Below are positions 42,017 through 51,258 of a stretch of 64,000 nucleotides of DNA, piece by piece. A program made the position numbers and the translations under genes. The DNA lies in the NCBI RefSeq assembly GCF_024693525.1, contig NZ_JAILKR010000007.1, forward strand, positions 1 to 64,000. Direction: 5' to 3'. Under the pieces are notes generated by a model, which made no database searches, was not told where the DNA came from, and was given only the letters and a program-made list of their open reading frames with translations. The DNA is from Selenomonas sp. (lineage in GTDB: Bacteria; Bacillota_C; Negativicutes; Selenomonadales; Selenomonadaceae). Each line of letters starts with the position of its first letter. Within the stretch, counting starts at the first letter, position 1.

Positions 42017-43077
42017 ATATACTCCACATCGTAAGTGCAAAAGAATGGGGCGGCGGCGAGACTGCAGCGCTATCTATGTGTAGGATACAGAAAAAGTATG
42101 GGCATGAAGTTTTTGTGGCTGTAGAACGGAAAAATGAGAAGATTGTAAAACGCTTTTATAATAGTGCAAGAACAACTCTTTTTCATTTTTCTTTTTTACA
42201 GTTCTTGATTTCGTTAGTTAAATTGCGTTGCCTAATCAAAAAAGAAAAAATACAGGTTATTCATACTCATAGTGGTAAGGTTCTACTACTGACAATTTTA
42301 GCCAATTGGGGATTAGAATCAAAAATTATATCATTTCGACATAATGCTATAGCAAATAAGAAGGATTTTTTACATCGTTTTATTTATAGTCACACGGATG
42401 CGTTCGTTTGTGTATCCAAAGTAGTCTATGATGAGCAAATAAAAAATGTTTTACCAAAAGCAAAAGAGAAGTTTTATATTGTTCATAACGGAATTTTTGT
42501 AAAGAATGTGATTCCGCGCGATAGTGTGATACGTGAAGATGTTCGTGTTGGATATGCTGGACGTATTGAAAAAAATAAGGGCCTTGAAGACTTGGTGAAG
42601 GCAATGTCGTTGCTCAAGGGGAATCGGGTATCTTTGCATGTTGCAGGAAATGATGAGACTTCTTTCGCCCAATACCTAAAATGTCAACTGAGTGAGAATT
42701 ATACTAATGTCAGTGTTAAGTGGTATGGGTATATAAAAAATATTGATGAATTTTATGAAGTCGTTGATGTAATGGTGGTTCCATCTGTGGTGAAAGAAGC
42801 CTTCGGTTTGACAATATGTGAGGCGATGTATAGAGGTATTCCGGTAATTACGACAAACAATGGGGCACAGAAAGAAATTATCGATGACGGAATAGATGGC
42901 CTACTCGTGGCACCCAGAAATCCGATTGCATTGAAAGATGCTTTGCAAAGAGTTATATCGGATAATAATTTGGCTAAAGCTATTGGAGAAAAAGCAAAAG
43001 AAAAAGTTATAAAAAACTTTACAATGGACATTTGGATGCATAAAATGAATGATTTGTATGAAAAACTAATTGGATAG
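42013..43077 (+). CDS. GT4 family glycosyltransferase
   Basis: The 354-residue GT-B enzyme has an N-terminal WGGGETAA (about 12-19), GYAGRIEKNKGLEDLVKA (about 179-196) and the donor-site EAFGLTICEAMYRGIPVI near 260. It should transfer a sugar in cytoplasmic synthesis of LPS or another glycan. It is coupled to the GT17 gene and AT-rich like it. Confidence 0.9.
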   Translation: MNILHIVSAKEWGGGETAALSMCRIQKKYGHEVFVAVERKNEKIVKRFYNSARTTLFHFSFLQFLISLVKLRCLIKKEKIQVIHTHSGKVLLLTILANWGLESKIISFRHNAIANKKDFLHRFIYSHTDAFVCVSKVVYDEQIKNVLPKAKEKFYIVHNGIFVKNVIPRDSVIREDVRVGYAGRIEKNKGLEDLVKAMSLLKGNRVSLHVAGNDETSFAQYLKCQLSENYTNVSVKWYGYIKNIDEFYEVVDVMVVPSVVKEAFGLTICEAMYRGIPVITTNNGAQKEIIDDGIDGLLVAPRNPIALKDALQRVISDNNLAKAIGEKAKEKVIKNFTMDIWMHKMNDLYEKLIG

Positions 43078-43105
43078 CATGACTGGAGTATTAAAGAGGT
43101 AGAAT

Positions 43106-44017
43106 ATGTTTAATAGTATAGAAATAGGAAAACGTATATATAATATGCATAATCACAGAGAGGTTCACCGCTTTGTGGTATTTGTTGCCCGGTGCCTGCT
43201 TCAACCTAATCGGATGAAAAACTTAGAGCGGTTTTTTAACTCATCGGTACTATTAAAAAAAATTGCTGATGAATATGGATTCGTGTTTGAGCAGCCGACA
43301 CGTGCATTCTTTTACAATAAATCTACATTCGATGAAAGGGCAAATATCGTAAAGAATCACATGACCTATTTGTCAGAACAAATGAAGGAAGAAGATTTAT
43401 TAGCTATTTATCGTAAAGAGCGTAGGCTCCTTTGGCAATCGAAAGATGAGGGGGAGCCGTTACGTTTAGATATGTGGTATCATCCAGGACAGCGTAAGGA
43501 AGGTTTATTATCTTTGATCTTATCTTGTGATGAAGGAGATTTATATCAGATGATTTTTTGGATTTCTCCGGATGAACAGGGGGATTGGTCTCTTTGGATT
43601 GGAGCAATGCAAGGGCCGAATATGGAGAATTCAAAGGATGTTATTAAACGAATTACAAAGCGTTGTCATGCTTATCGAACCAAGAATCTTATTCTCCATG
43701 TTACTCAAGAGGCGGCGAAGGGGCTAGGATTAAAACATATTTATGCCGTTACAAATTATGGCTATTATGCTAATAACCATGTTCGCCGTAATCGTAAGTT
43801 AAAAACTGATTTTAGTAAATTCTGGGAAGAATCTGGTGGGATACCTTGCGTTGATCAAAGATTTTATGAATTGCCGATGACTGAAAAACGCAAGACTATG
43901 GAGGAAGTACCTACTAGGAAAAGAGCAAATTATCGTAAAAGATATATGCTGCTGGATGAAATCGATGAATCGATAAATCAGCATATCAAAACGCTTTTAA
44001 AACATCAGGATATATAA
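43106..44017 (+). CDS. VirK/YbjX (DUF535) family protein
   Basis: The 303-residue protein matches the DUF535 pattern: an early HREVHRFVVF, central LRLDMWYHPGQRKEGLL, LWIGAMQGP, and late LKHIYAVTNYGYYANNHVRRNRK. Enterobacterial VirK and YbjX affect virulence and resistance to host peptides, perhaps through the envelope; no enzyme activity is established. It lies among glycan and transferase genes, consistent with an envelope role. Confidence 0.88.
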   Translation: MFNSIEIGKRIYNMHNHREVHRFVVFVARCLLQPNRMKNLERFFNSSVLLKKIADEYGFVFEQPTRAFFYNKSTFDERANIVKNHMTYLSEQMKEEDLLAIYRKERRLLWQSKDEGEPLRLDMWYHPGQRKEGLLSLILSCDEGDLYQMIFWISPDEQGDWSLWIGAMQGPNMENSKDVIKRITKRCHAYRTKNLILHVTQEAAKGLGLKHIYAVTNYGYYANNHVRRNRKLKTDFSKFWEESGGIPCVDQRFYELPMTEKRKTMEEVPTRKRANYRKRYMLLDEIDESINQHIKTLLKHQDI

Positions 44018-44063
44018 TAGACGTTGATAAGGGTATTGAGCTTAGGTGAATTGGAGATGCGAT

Positions 44064-46112
44064 ATGTTTTCCATGTTTTTTTTCGGTATACAGCAAGATT
44101 TAAAAATGGCAGTATTAGCACCTGTATTGTGCGCGATTCTTCGCCTGATATTTATTTTGGTTCATGGTCCTAAGAAAAGCCCGACAGGAGAGTGGCGTAA
44201 GTGGTATGAGTGCTTCCGCTACGGATTTTGGTGGGGGATGGATACGAATGCGAAGTTTTTTTTGTACGCAGTCGTATTGATAACATTTCCGAGTACATTT
44301 ATTGGTTGGTATTATGATATCAGTGATTATTTGCGCTTGGGATATGGCACAATTTATTTGCTGGTTATTTACATTGCTTTTATAGGTCGTATGATTTTCT
44401 ATTATCATTATCATGATATTTGGAATTCAACGCTTTTGCTGGGAAAGAATGCAGAAAAACACAATCTGCTGGATGTCTTTTTTAATCAGGATCATGGAGC
44501 ATGGCTGTTGCTCAGTTTGATTCCTGCAGGCTGGTTGTCGTTTTTTTGTGTACAATCGGTGTTAGGAATTCCTTTTATTGATTATGCTGCGATTGCGCCG
44601 GAGAATAATACCATACGTTATGGGATGAATATCGGTATTATTTTACTTATCATTATAGGTTATTATTTTTGTTATTATGGTGGAAGCTTCCATCATGAGA
44701 ATAAACCTGAGTGGGATGAGATTCCTGCAGTTGTAAAACGCGATCCATTCATGTCGCGTGCGACACCGGATGATTTGCCAATGCTGAAGGTCGTGTTGAA
44801 AAATCCATTGGCAAGTTTGCTGACGCATACCGACGAAGAGGATGCACCGGCAATTTCGCGAGTGGTTCCTACCGTGTGGGCAGAGTCATGGCAAAGTTTG
44901 CCAAATCCCGTGGAAGCTTTTCGACGCAAAGCTGAAGGAGCGCACATTGAACGTCCACGGAATATTTATCTGATTGTGGGGGAAAGCTATTCACAGATTC
45001 CTTTGGATGATGCTTATGCAGAGTTTCATATCATGGATGGAGCCAAGCGTTTGCGCGCTGAGGCACATACGGCACAATTGTCGAATTTCTTGCCAGCAGG
45101 AAAGATTTCCCGACCAGCAATCGTCAGTTTGATGACAGGCATCTTTGATGCGAGATTGGAACTCAATGAGCGTGAAATATTTTGGCATGGGACTGTGGCT
45201 AGTACATTGCCGCGGTTGTTGAAGCGGCTGGGATATGAATCGATTTACTGGTATGGTGGCAATCCTACATATGGCAATTTTGATAAGTTTGGGCCTGCTG
45301 TTGGATTCGATAAAGTGATGGGAGCCACAGAGTTCTGCCTTGCTGGATCGCCGCGTACGTGGGTGGGGATTTATGACCATATTTTTTTAGAAGAGACTGT
45401 GAAATTGCTAAAAGAAATGGATGACACTCCACGGTTTCATTTTGTTTATACGACATCGAATCATGGGCCGTATAAAATGAACTTATCAAAACTTGGTTTT
45501 GATATTGATGCGGTTATGCCGAATATTTCAGACGAGGCACGTGGTAATGATAAGCAACGTAGAATTCTGGGGACGCATTGGTATTCAGACCGGGCTATTT
45601 CAAAATTTATTGATGATATACGTGAGCTGGATTCAGATGCATTAGTCATTGTTACCGGAGATCATTCATACTTGCCAGTTCGCCCTGGTACGGTACTTGA
45701 TCGCAAGGATTATACCTTACGTGAACAGTACTGTACTTCCTTTGCTATGACGCATCCTGGGATTGACCAGAGCATATTGGTGAACAATACGATTGGTGGT
45801 CATATGAATATATTGCCGACGATTATGGAGTTGATTGCACCGAAAAATTTTGAATACTTGGCTATGATGGATTCACTAACCCAACCGATTGAGCGTGTTA
45901 TCACGCCATATCATTGGATGACACGAGAGGCTATTGGACGTGCTGAGGATTCTGCTTGGCAGTATTTAGCTCAGCAAGATTGCGTGTTGCATCAAGATGA
46001 AAGTGGGAAATCAAGATTTTTTGAAGACACAGCGGGGTTTGAGGCTGTGACGGGCTGGATGGTGCGTCACCCGGAATTGCTTGATGATGTCGGTCGGGGA
46101 AAACATGTATAG
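44064..46112 (+). CDS. LtaS/MdoB-type sulfatase-fold membrane transferase (paralogue 3, divergent)
   Basis: The protein of about 682 residues starts at ATG 44064, eight bases after TTGGAGA; a GTG at 44046 is less likely. N-terminal helices precede a sulfatase-fold domain with VGESYSQIP (metal glutamate) and TGDHSY (metal Asp-His). At the nucleophile position, where the two paralogues have Thr, it reads AGKISRPA, so Ser may serve instead. It is AT-rich and belongs to the island. The acceptor is unknown. Confidence 0.85.
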   Translation: MFSMFFFGIQQDLKMAVLAPVLCAILRLIFILVHGPKKSPTGEWRKWYECFRYGFWWGMDTNAKFFLYAVVLITFPSTFIGWYYDISDYLRLGYGTIYLLVIYIAFIGRMIFYYHYHDIWNSTLLLGKNAEKHNLLDVFFNQDHGAWLLLSLIPAGWLSFFCVQSVLGIPFIDYAAIAPENNTIRYGMNIGIILLIIIGYYFCYYGGSFHHENKPEWDEIPAVVKRDPFMSRATPDDLPMLKVVLKNPLASLLTHTDEEDAPAISRVVPTVWAESWQSLPNPVEAFRRKAEGAHIERPRNIYLIVGESYSQIPLDDAYAEFHIMDGAKRLRAEAHTAQLSNFLPAGKISRPAIVSLMTGIFDARLELNEREIFWHGTVASTLPRLLKRLGYESIYWYGGNPTYGNFDKFGPAVGFDKVMGATEFCLAGSPRTWVGIYDHIFLEETVKLLKEMDDTPRFHFVYTTSNHGPYKMNLSKLGFDIDAVMPNISDEARGNDKQRRILGTHWYSDRAISKFIDDIRELDSDALVIVTGDHSYLPVRPGTVLDRKDYTLREQYCTSFAMTHPGIDQSILVNNTIGGHMNILPTIMELIAPKNFEYLAMMDSLTQPIERVITPYHWMTREAIGRAEDSAWQYLAQQDCVLHQDESGKSRFFEDTAGFEAVTGWMVRHPELLDDVGRGKHV

Positions 46113-46199
46113 GTGCTTGCAGGGGAGCTTGCGTTTTGCCAAACTAAAAGGATAGTATGTTTTTTCAATATAAAATGAAGAATAGGAAGGCTGTAGTTT

Positions 46200-47930
46200 A
46201 TGTTTTACAAAGTCAGAGGAATATTCGTTAATAGTTATTGGCTGCGAACATTGGCGATGACTGTTATATTAGCTCTATTAGTTACCTTTGGGACACGAGA
46301 ATTTACTATGCGGCATACACTATTCTTATTCTTGACGTCAGCGCTATTTTTTGCTGAAATACGTCTTTTTAAAGATGTTCGAAGTGTAGTGAAATTTATG
46401 GCGATGTTTTTCCTTTTAGGGATGACCGTGCTGGTGATACGACGTTATACGGGATTTGTAATTAGATCTTGGGATGCAGATACATATATTGGTTTTTGTA
46501 TGGCTGTTGTCAATTTGTTTGCCTTGCTTGTGGCGATAGTTCCATGGAAAATTTTTAAACGTGTAATAGTGATTTTGGAATGGGGAATAATAAGCCCGAT
46601 TTTATTAGTTTGGGGATATTTTGCATCCACTGGAAGATGGTTGCATGCTGATGCTATTGTGGCAGTGGTGCAGACGAATCCCCAAGAGGCTATGAGCTAT
46701 ATTATGGATACGATAGCGATAGGAAGTATAATTGGTGTGGCAGGGATGATTATACTATTAGTTAAATCGATGTCGTTAATAGTAAATGTGCGCATTAACA
46801 GGAGTGTTGTGTTCAGGGGGGGGATTATCGCACTGCTGATGCTGCTTAATTTAGTTTTAGTGTACCGTTGTCGGAATAATGTTTTGTTTGAACCTTTTTA
46901 CGATGCCAGAAATCAAATCGTTAATGATATGGCGTTTTCGAAAAATAGGCAGCAACGAAAATCTGAAAAAATAGAATTGGTATCTGGTGGAAAACCTGGG
47001 ATATACGTTATGGTTGTAGGAGAATCGCAGACGCGAGATCATATGAATGCTTATGGGTATGATCGAATGACGACACCATGGTTATCGACGTTAGCTGGGA
47101 CCGAAAACTTTGTTAATATAAGTAATACATATTCATGTTACCCGAAAACTGTTCAGGCATTATCATATGCTTTGACGGCAAAAAATCAGTACAATTCGTT
47201 AGCGTTTGAACAAGCACCTTCTTTGGTAGAGGTCGCTAAACAGGCTGGTTATCAAGTGATATGGCTTAGCACGCAGAATAAATATGGTACGTATGATACG
47301 CCGATTACAGCTATTGCGCGTGATGCAGACAGCGCGATTTGGGAATCGCATTGTTTTGATGAACAATTGGCAGCATGTTTGGATGATATAAAAATAAGCG
47401 ATAAAATGCTTATAATTATTCATCTAATGGGAAATCATAATACATATAGGGAACGTTATCCGCAAAAATTTGCTCACTTTGCTGGCGAGAAAGATAGAAT
47501 CGATGAATATGATAATAGTATTTTGTATAATGATTTTGTGGTACACAATATTTGGGAAAAGCTTAATAAGCTACCTAATTTTCAAGCGTTGTTATATTTT
47601 GCAGATCATGGTGAAGGAGTGGATCAAGGGAAAATGCACGATGCTGGAGACTTTGAGTGGTCGATGGTAAGAATCCCTTGTTATTTGCTTGTGTCGGATA
47701 AATTTAGACAACAGAATAGTAACATGTATGAAGTAATCAAAGAAAATAAGAATTATGTGATAACAAATGATTTGATGTATAATTTTATGTTGGGAATAAT
47801 GAATGTTCGTGATAGTAAATACTATGAGGCAGATAATGATTTTACGAATATAGGATATAACAAAGATATAAAACGCTTTATGACTAATTATGGGGAAAAG
47901 AAAGTATATGCAGATATGGGAAAAGAATAA
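46200..47930 (+). CDS. phosphoethanolamine transferase (EptA/OpgE/CptA-like)
   Basis: The 576-residue protein has five N-terminal helices and a periplasmic sulfatase-fold domain with MVVGESQTRDHMNAYGYDR, the family's metal-site start. The presumed catalytic Thr is T317 in SCYPKTVQAL, and FADHGEG completes the metal site. These enzymes move phosphoethanolamine from phospholipid to LPS or glucans and can lower sensitivity to cationic peptides. Codon use is strongly AT-rich. It is preceded by an 87-base gap without a clear promoter. Confidence 0.9.
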   Translation: MFYKVRGIFVNSYWLRTLAMTVILALLVTFGTREFTMRHTLFLFLTSALFFAEIRLFKDVRSVVKFMAMFFLLGMTVLVIRRYTGFVIRSWDADTYIGFCMAVVNLFALLVAIVPWKIFKRVIVILEWGIISPILLVWGYFASTGRWLHADAIVAVVQTNPQEAMSYIMDTIAIGSIIGVAGMIILLVKSMSLIVNVRINRSVVFRGGIIALLMLLNLVLVYRCRNNVLFEPFYDARNQIVNDMAFSKNRQQRKSEKIELVSGGKPGIYVMVVGESQTRDHMNAYGYDRMTTPWLSTLAGTENFVNISNTYSCYPKTVQALSYALTAKNQYNSLAFEQAPSLVEVAKQAGYQVIWLSTQNKYGTYDTPITAIARDADSAIWESHCFDEQLAACLDDIKISDKMLIIIHLMGNHNTYRERYPQKFAHFAGEKDRIDEYDNSILYNDFVVHNIWEKLNKLPNFQALLYFADHGEGVDQGKMHDAGDFEWSMVRIPCYLLVSDKFRQQNSNMYEVIKENKNYVITNDLMYNFMLGIMNVRDSKYYEADNDFTNIGYNKDIKRFMTNYGEKKVYADMGKE

Positions 47931-47990
47931 CAATCATGTTCGATGATAGGTTCGATGTGAGGATGTATTAATGTGGATGTAGCATGCTCC

Positions 47991-48070
47991 TTGACAGTCG
48001 TGCTTGATTTGGTAAAATGAGTATAGAGTGATAGCCCCTGTGATTGTTATGAGTACGGGGGCTATTTGTA
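47991..48070 (+). promoter_or_regulatory. promoter followed directly by a terminator-like hairpin
   Basis: TTGACA (47991-47996), 16 nt, TAAAAT (48013-48018). Only about ten bases after the expected start, ATAGCCCCTGT (48031-48041) pairs with ACGGGGGCTAT (48055-48065), then TTTGTAT. It could yield a short RNA or be an attenuator of the fic remnant. Confidence 0.5.
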
Positions 48071-48119
48071 TATGGGAAAGGCAATTCCGGTGATACAGGA
48101 TAGAGAGTGGGTGAATACA

Positions 48120-48342
48120 ATGGCACTGCAAAATAAACTGGGAATTATGGATTCCATTGAGTTAGCACATGAAGAGGAACGGTTGACGAAAGGAGCGGAG
48201 CCCTGTCCGGGATAGAAAGATTAAGACCTTGCTTCGTGAGGCTTTGGCGGATAAGATTGATGACCGGCAAGTGTACATGAAAAGTATCGATGCATCGTAT
48301 CGGTATGAAGGGTATAATACGTATAAAACGGAGGATATATAA
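48120..48342 (+). pseudogene. fic family gene with internal deletion
   Basis: The start encodes MALQNKLGIMDSIELAHEEE, a typical Fic/DOC N-terminus, and then stops at about 48214. A second frame from about 48222 encodes KTLLREALADKIDDRQVYMK and later YEGYNTYKTEDI, the typical end of the same family. The central part with the HPFREGNGR AMP-transferase motif is missing. It is a decayed toxin-type gene in the AT-rich island. Confidence 0.82.
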
Positions 48343-48351
48343 TTTGGGATA

Positions 48352-48579
48352 ATGGCCGTTTTACAGGTTAGGGATTTGGTCTTGGACTGTATACGTGATG
48401 AATTTGTTCGTATTTCTTTGTTTGGCTCATGGGGAAAAGGAACAGCTAGGGTTACTTATGATGAGGAGTTGGCCATAAAACTAGCAGAGCAAATACTTGC
48501 GTATGAGCAGTTCATGCAACTGTGGTATCGATGGATAAATACGAAATGGGAAAAGATTCATGTAATCAACACGAATTAA
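48352..48579 (+). CDS. small hypothetical ORF
   Basis: A 75-residue frame (MAVLQVRDLVLDC...) begins ten bases after the fic remnant. It has no clear ribosome site and no family I recognise; it may be another gene remnant. The mixed hydrophobic and charged sequence is protein-like. Confidence 0.35.
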   Translation: MAVLQVRDLVLDCIRDEFVRISLFGSWGKGTARVTYDEELAIKLAEQILAYEQFMQLWYRWINTKWEKIHVINTN

Positions 48580-48774
48580 GTAGTGCATAGCATGCAGGAA
48601 TTAGTGCCGATTGCCATTCGGTATGTCTAGGCGTGTTTAGGGGCAAAGGTGGTTCCTGTGCATGACAGCGTGATGGGAAACGTGTATAATAGGTTTTGTG
48701 CCCGGTGCTTTTGGCATCGGGCTTTTTGCAGATAGTTTTCAGAGTCAAAGATTAGGATAGGAGTTAGCAGGTAT
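48580..48774 (+). promoter_or_regulatory. walJ upstream region: promoter abutting a terminator
   Basis: ATGACA (48662-48667), 17 nt, TATAAT (48685-48690). A terminator hairpin starts only ten bases later: GCCCGGTGC (48700-48708) with GCATCGGGC (48714-48722, one G-T pair), then TTTTT. Transcription of walJ from this promoter would have to pass the hairpin. Confidence 0.55.
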
Positions 48775-49527
48775 ATGCAGGTTTCAGTGTTGGCCAGCGG
48801 GAGCAAAGGCAACGCGGTTTATGTAGAAATGGATGGGTGCCGTTTGCTGCTGGATGCAGGCATCAGCGCGACGCGAATCAAGAAGGCCCTTCTGGCGCAG
48901 GACGTCGATGCAGCTAGTCTTGATGGCGTGCTGATTACTCATGAGCATCGCGATCATATCGCGGGGCTTGCCACATTGTCCAAGTGGTATCACCTGCCAA
49001 TTTTTTCGCGTCGGGCGACGTTTGAAAACATGAGCTGCCGCGGGCAGCTGCCACCAGAATGCATTTGCCCTGTGGAATCGGGGTTCAAGCTGGCGGGGCT
49101 GACGGTGACACCGTTTTCAACGTCGCACGATGCAGCTGATCCTGTGGGATATCGGATACAGGGCTCCCAGTGCATGGCGCTGGCCACAGACCTTGGGTTT
49201 GTTACGGCCAATGTGCAGTCTGCTATTGAGGGAGCTGACACGCTGGTGCTTGAGGCCAACCATGACCCAGAGGTACTCAAAAATGGTTCTTATCCCTGGG
49301 TGCTTAAGCGGCGCATCCTTTCGAACCGCGGCCATTTGGCCAATTCGGATGCGGCTTGGGCGATTGCCCGGATGAAACGGCGCCCGCGCAAGGTGTTTTT
49401 GGCCCATTTGTCGGAGGAGAATAACCGGCCGGATTTGGCGAGAGACACGGTGCAGAGGATCCTAGCGAAGCAGGGAATCCAGCAGGAGATTATTATGACA
49501 AGTCAGACGGAGACTGTATCGGGATAA
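48775..49527 (+). CDS. walJ: MBL-fold metallo-hydrolase WalJ/YycJ
   Basis: The 250-residue metallo-beta-lactamase-fold protein has SVLASGSKGNAVYVE at the start and the metal motif THEHRDH (about 55-61). Later His and Asp residues lie in STSHDAADPVGY, LEANHDPE and NRGHLAN. In Bacillus, yycJ lies in the walRK region and links cell-wall control with DNA transactions; the substrate is uncertain. Here htrA and rlmH follow as in that region, while walRK is not in the window. Confidence 0.9.
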   Translation: MQVSVLASGSKGNAVYVEMDGCRLLLDAGISATRIKKALLAQDVDAASLDGVLITHEHRDHIAGLATLSKWYHLPIFSRRATFENMSCRGQLPPECICPVESGFKLAGLTVTPFSTSHDAADPVGYRIQGSQCMALATDLGFVTANVQSAIEGADTLVLEANHDPEVLKNGSYPWVLKRRILSNRGHLANSDAAWAIARMKRRPRKVFLAHLSEENNRPDLARDTVQRILAKQGIQQEIIMTSQTETVSG

Positions 49528-49549
49528 TTATTTCGTTGGAGGGATTTTT

Positions 49550-50680
49550 ATGAAATCGTTCTTTAAGTCTATGAATAATAAGAAAAAGAAGAATTTGGTG
49601 GCTGCTTTGATGGTGGCTATGTCAGTGGTTTCGTTTTCGGGCTGTTCGGCAGGTCAGGCGGATAATGGATCGTCTTCTTCCAGCTCGGCTGCGGTTCAGC
49701 AGGCGGCAAGCAATCAGACGCTGTCGGATGCGCGCAATACGCCGGTCGTTCGCGCCGCCAAGACTGTCGGCCCGACGGTGGTCGGCATCACGAATAAAGC
49801 GGTGGCCCGTGATTGGTTCAACAATCCGGTGGAAACTGAGGGCGTTGGTTCTGGTGTTATCTTCAAGAATGATGGTGGCAAGAGCTATATTGTGACGAAT
49901 AATCACGTCATCAGCAATGCCAAGGAGCTTATCGTTTCGCTGGCGGATGGCCGCACGCTCAAAGGGAAGCTGATCGGTGCTGACGAGATGACGGATTTGG
50001 CGGTTGTTCGCGTAGATGATGGCAAGCTGCCGACTGCAAAGTTCGGGGATTCGGATAAGATTGTTGTCGGTGAGCCGGCTATTGCTATCGGCAATCCGAT
50101 GGGGCTGGAGTTCCAGGGCAGTGTTACGAGTGGCGTCATCAGTGCTTTGAACCGTACGCTCGATATCAGCGATAAGCGGGTGAAACTGCTGCAGACGGAT
50201 GCGGCAATCAATCCTGGTAATTCTGGTGGTGCTTTGGTCAATGCGGACGGTGAGGTCATCGGCATCAACAGCGCCAAGGTAGCCGCGAATGGCGTTGAGG
50301 GTATGGGGTTCTCCATTCCGATCAATACGGTACAGAATGTCATCAACGAAATCATGGATAAGGGCTATGTAGCTCGTCCGTATCTTGGTGTGTCGGTATT
50401 CGATCCGCAGACAGCTGCTCGTTACGGGTATCAGCTCAACATCGATAAGGGCGTCTATGTATTCCAGCTGACCTTGAATGGCCCGAGCGGCAAAGCTGGC
50501 CTACAGCGCGGCGATATCATCCTGAAACTCGATGGCCAGGAGACGAACAGTGTCCAGGAGCTTCGTGCGAAGATTGCCGAGCATAAGGTCGGCGATACGG
50601 TAAAGGTAACCTTTGACCGCAATGGCAAGCAGAAGAATGTCGATGTCGTTCTCGAGGAAATGCCGCAGGATAAGAATTGA
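49550..50680 (+). CDS. HtrA/DegP-like serine protease with PDZ domain
   Basis: The 376-residue protein has an N-terminal signal or lipoprotein-like anchor (VSFSGCSAG), a Ser-rich linker, then a trypsin-like domain with H119 (NNHVI), D149 (DLAV) and S225 (GNSGGAL). One PDZ domain (about 270-370) contains RPYLGVSV, GPSGKAGLQRGDIIL. It degrades damaged envelope proteins. It stands between walJ and rlmH, as HtrA-type YycK does in Bacillus. Confidence 0.94.
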   Translation: MKSFFKSMNNKKKKNLVAALMVAMSVVSFSGCSAGQADNGSSSSSSAAVQQAASNQTLSDARNTPVVRAAKTVGPTVVGITNKAVARDWFNNPVETEGVGSGVIFKNDGGKSYIVTNNHVISNAKELIVSLADGRTLKGKLIGADEMTDLAVVRVDDGKLPTAKFGDSDKIVVGEPAIAIGNPMGLEFQGSVTSGVISALNRTLDISDKRVKLLQTDAAINPGNSGGALVNADGEVIGINSAKVAANGVEGMGFSIPINTVQNVINEIMDKGYVARPYLGVSVFDPQTAARYGYQLNIDKGVYVFQLTLNGPSGKAGLQRGDIILKLDGQETNSVQELRAKIAEHKVGDTVKVTFDRNGKQKNVDVVLEEMPQDKN

Positions 50681-51159
50681 TGAAGATTACCATTGTCTGT
50701 GCAGGCAAAATCAAGGAAAAGTATCTGAGTGCGGGGATTGCGGAGTTCATGAAGCGGCTCCGTCCCTTTGCTCAGGTAGAGATAAAGGAAATCCACGAGG
50801 AGAAGATGCCCGATGAACCATCGGCGGCGGAAAAGGAACAGGTGCTGCAGAAGGAGGGCGAAAAGCTCTTGAAGCTCGTGCCTGCGGGGAGTTTCCTCTT
50901 TGTGCTTGATGTGTTCGGCAAGGAGATGCCATCGGAAAAGCTCGCGGAGAAGCTGGACCGATTAGGGGTTCAGGGGCGCAGCAATATCACGTTTTTGATC
51001 GGTGGTGCCTTTGGGCTGTCGAAAGAGGTCCGGGCGGCTGCGGATGAGCGGCTGAGTTTTTCCCAGTTGACGTTTACGCATCAGATGGTGCGGCTCTTGC
51101 TGGTCGAGCAGATTTATCGTTGTTTTAAAATCAATCGCGGTGAGAAGTATCACTGGTAA
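50680..51159 (+). CDS. rlmH: 23S rRNA (pseudouridine-1915 N3)-methyltransferase
   Basis: The 159-residue SPOUT methyltransferase starts MKITIVCAGKIKEKYL, has the SAM-binding FLIGGAFGLSKEV (about 105-117) and ends YRCFKINRGEKYHW, the RlmH C-terminus. It methylates helix 69 of 23S rRNA. The start overlaps the htrA stop by one base. Confidence 0.97.
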   Translation: MKITIVCAGKIKEKYLSAGIAEFMKRLRPFAQVEIKEIHEEKMPDEPSAAEKEQVLQKEGEKLLKLVPAGSFLFVLDVFGKEMPSEKLAEKLDRLGVQGRSNITFLIGGAFGLSKEVRAAADERLSFSQLTFTHQMVRLLLVEQIYRCFKINRGEKYHW

Positions 51160-51162
51160 TAG

Positions 51163-51192
51163 AAGCCTTCCCCTTTAGGGGGAGGTTTTTTT
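51163..51192 (+). terminator. terminator after rlmH
   Basis: AAGCCTTCCCC pairs with GGGGGAGGTTT (two G-T pairs) around TTTA, then a T run. Confidence 0.85.
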
Positions 51193-51210
51193 GTGGTATG
51201 ATATAAGTAG

Positions 51211-51216
51211 TATAAT
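51211..51216 (+). promoter_or_regulatory. -10 box of the PBP gene
   Basis: TATAAT in AGTAGTATAATTTCGG. The region 17 bases upstream is only a T run, so the -35 box is weak. Confidence 0.5.
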
Positions 51217-51258
51217 TTCGGTAAGTATGTCGTGCAGCGACAGGAGTGATATAGAGGA

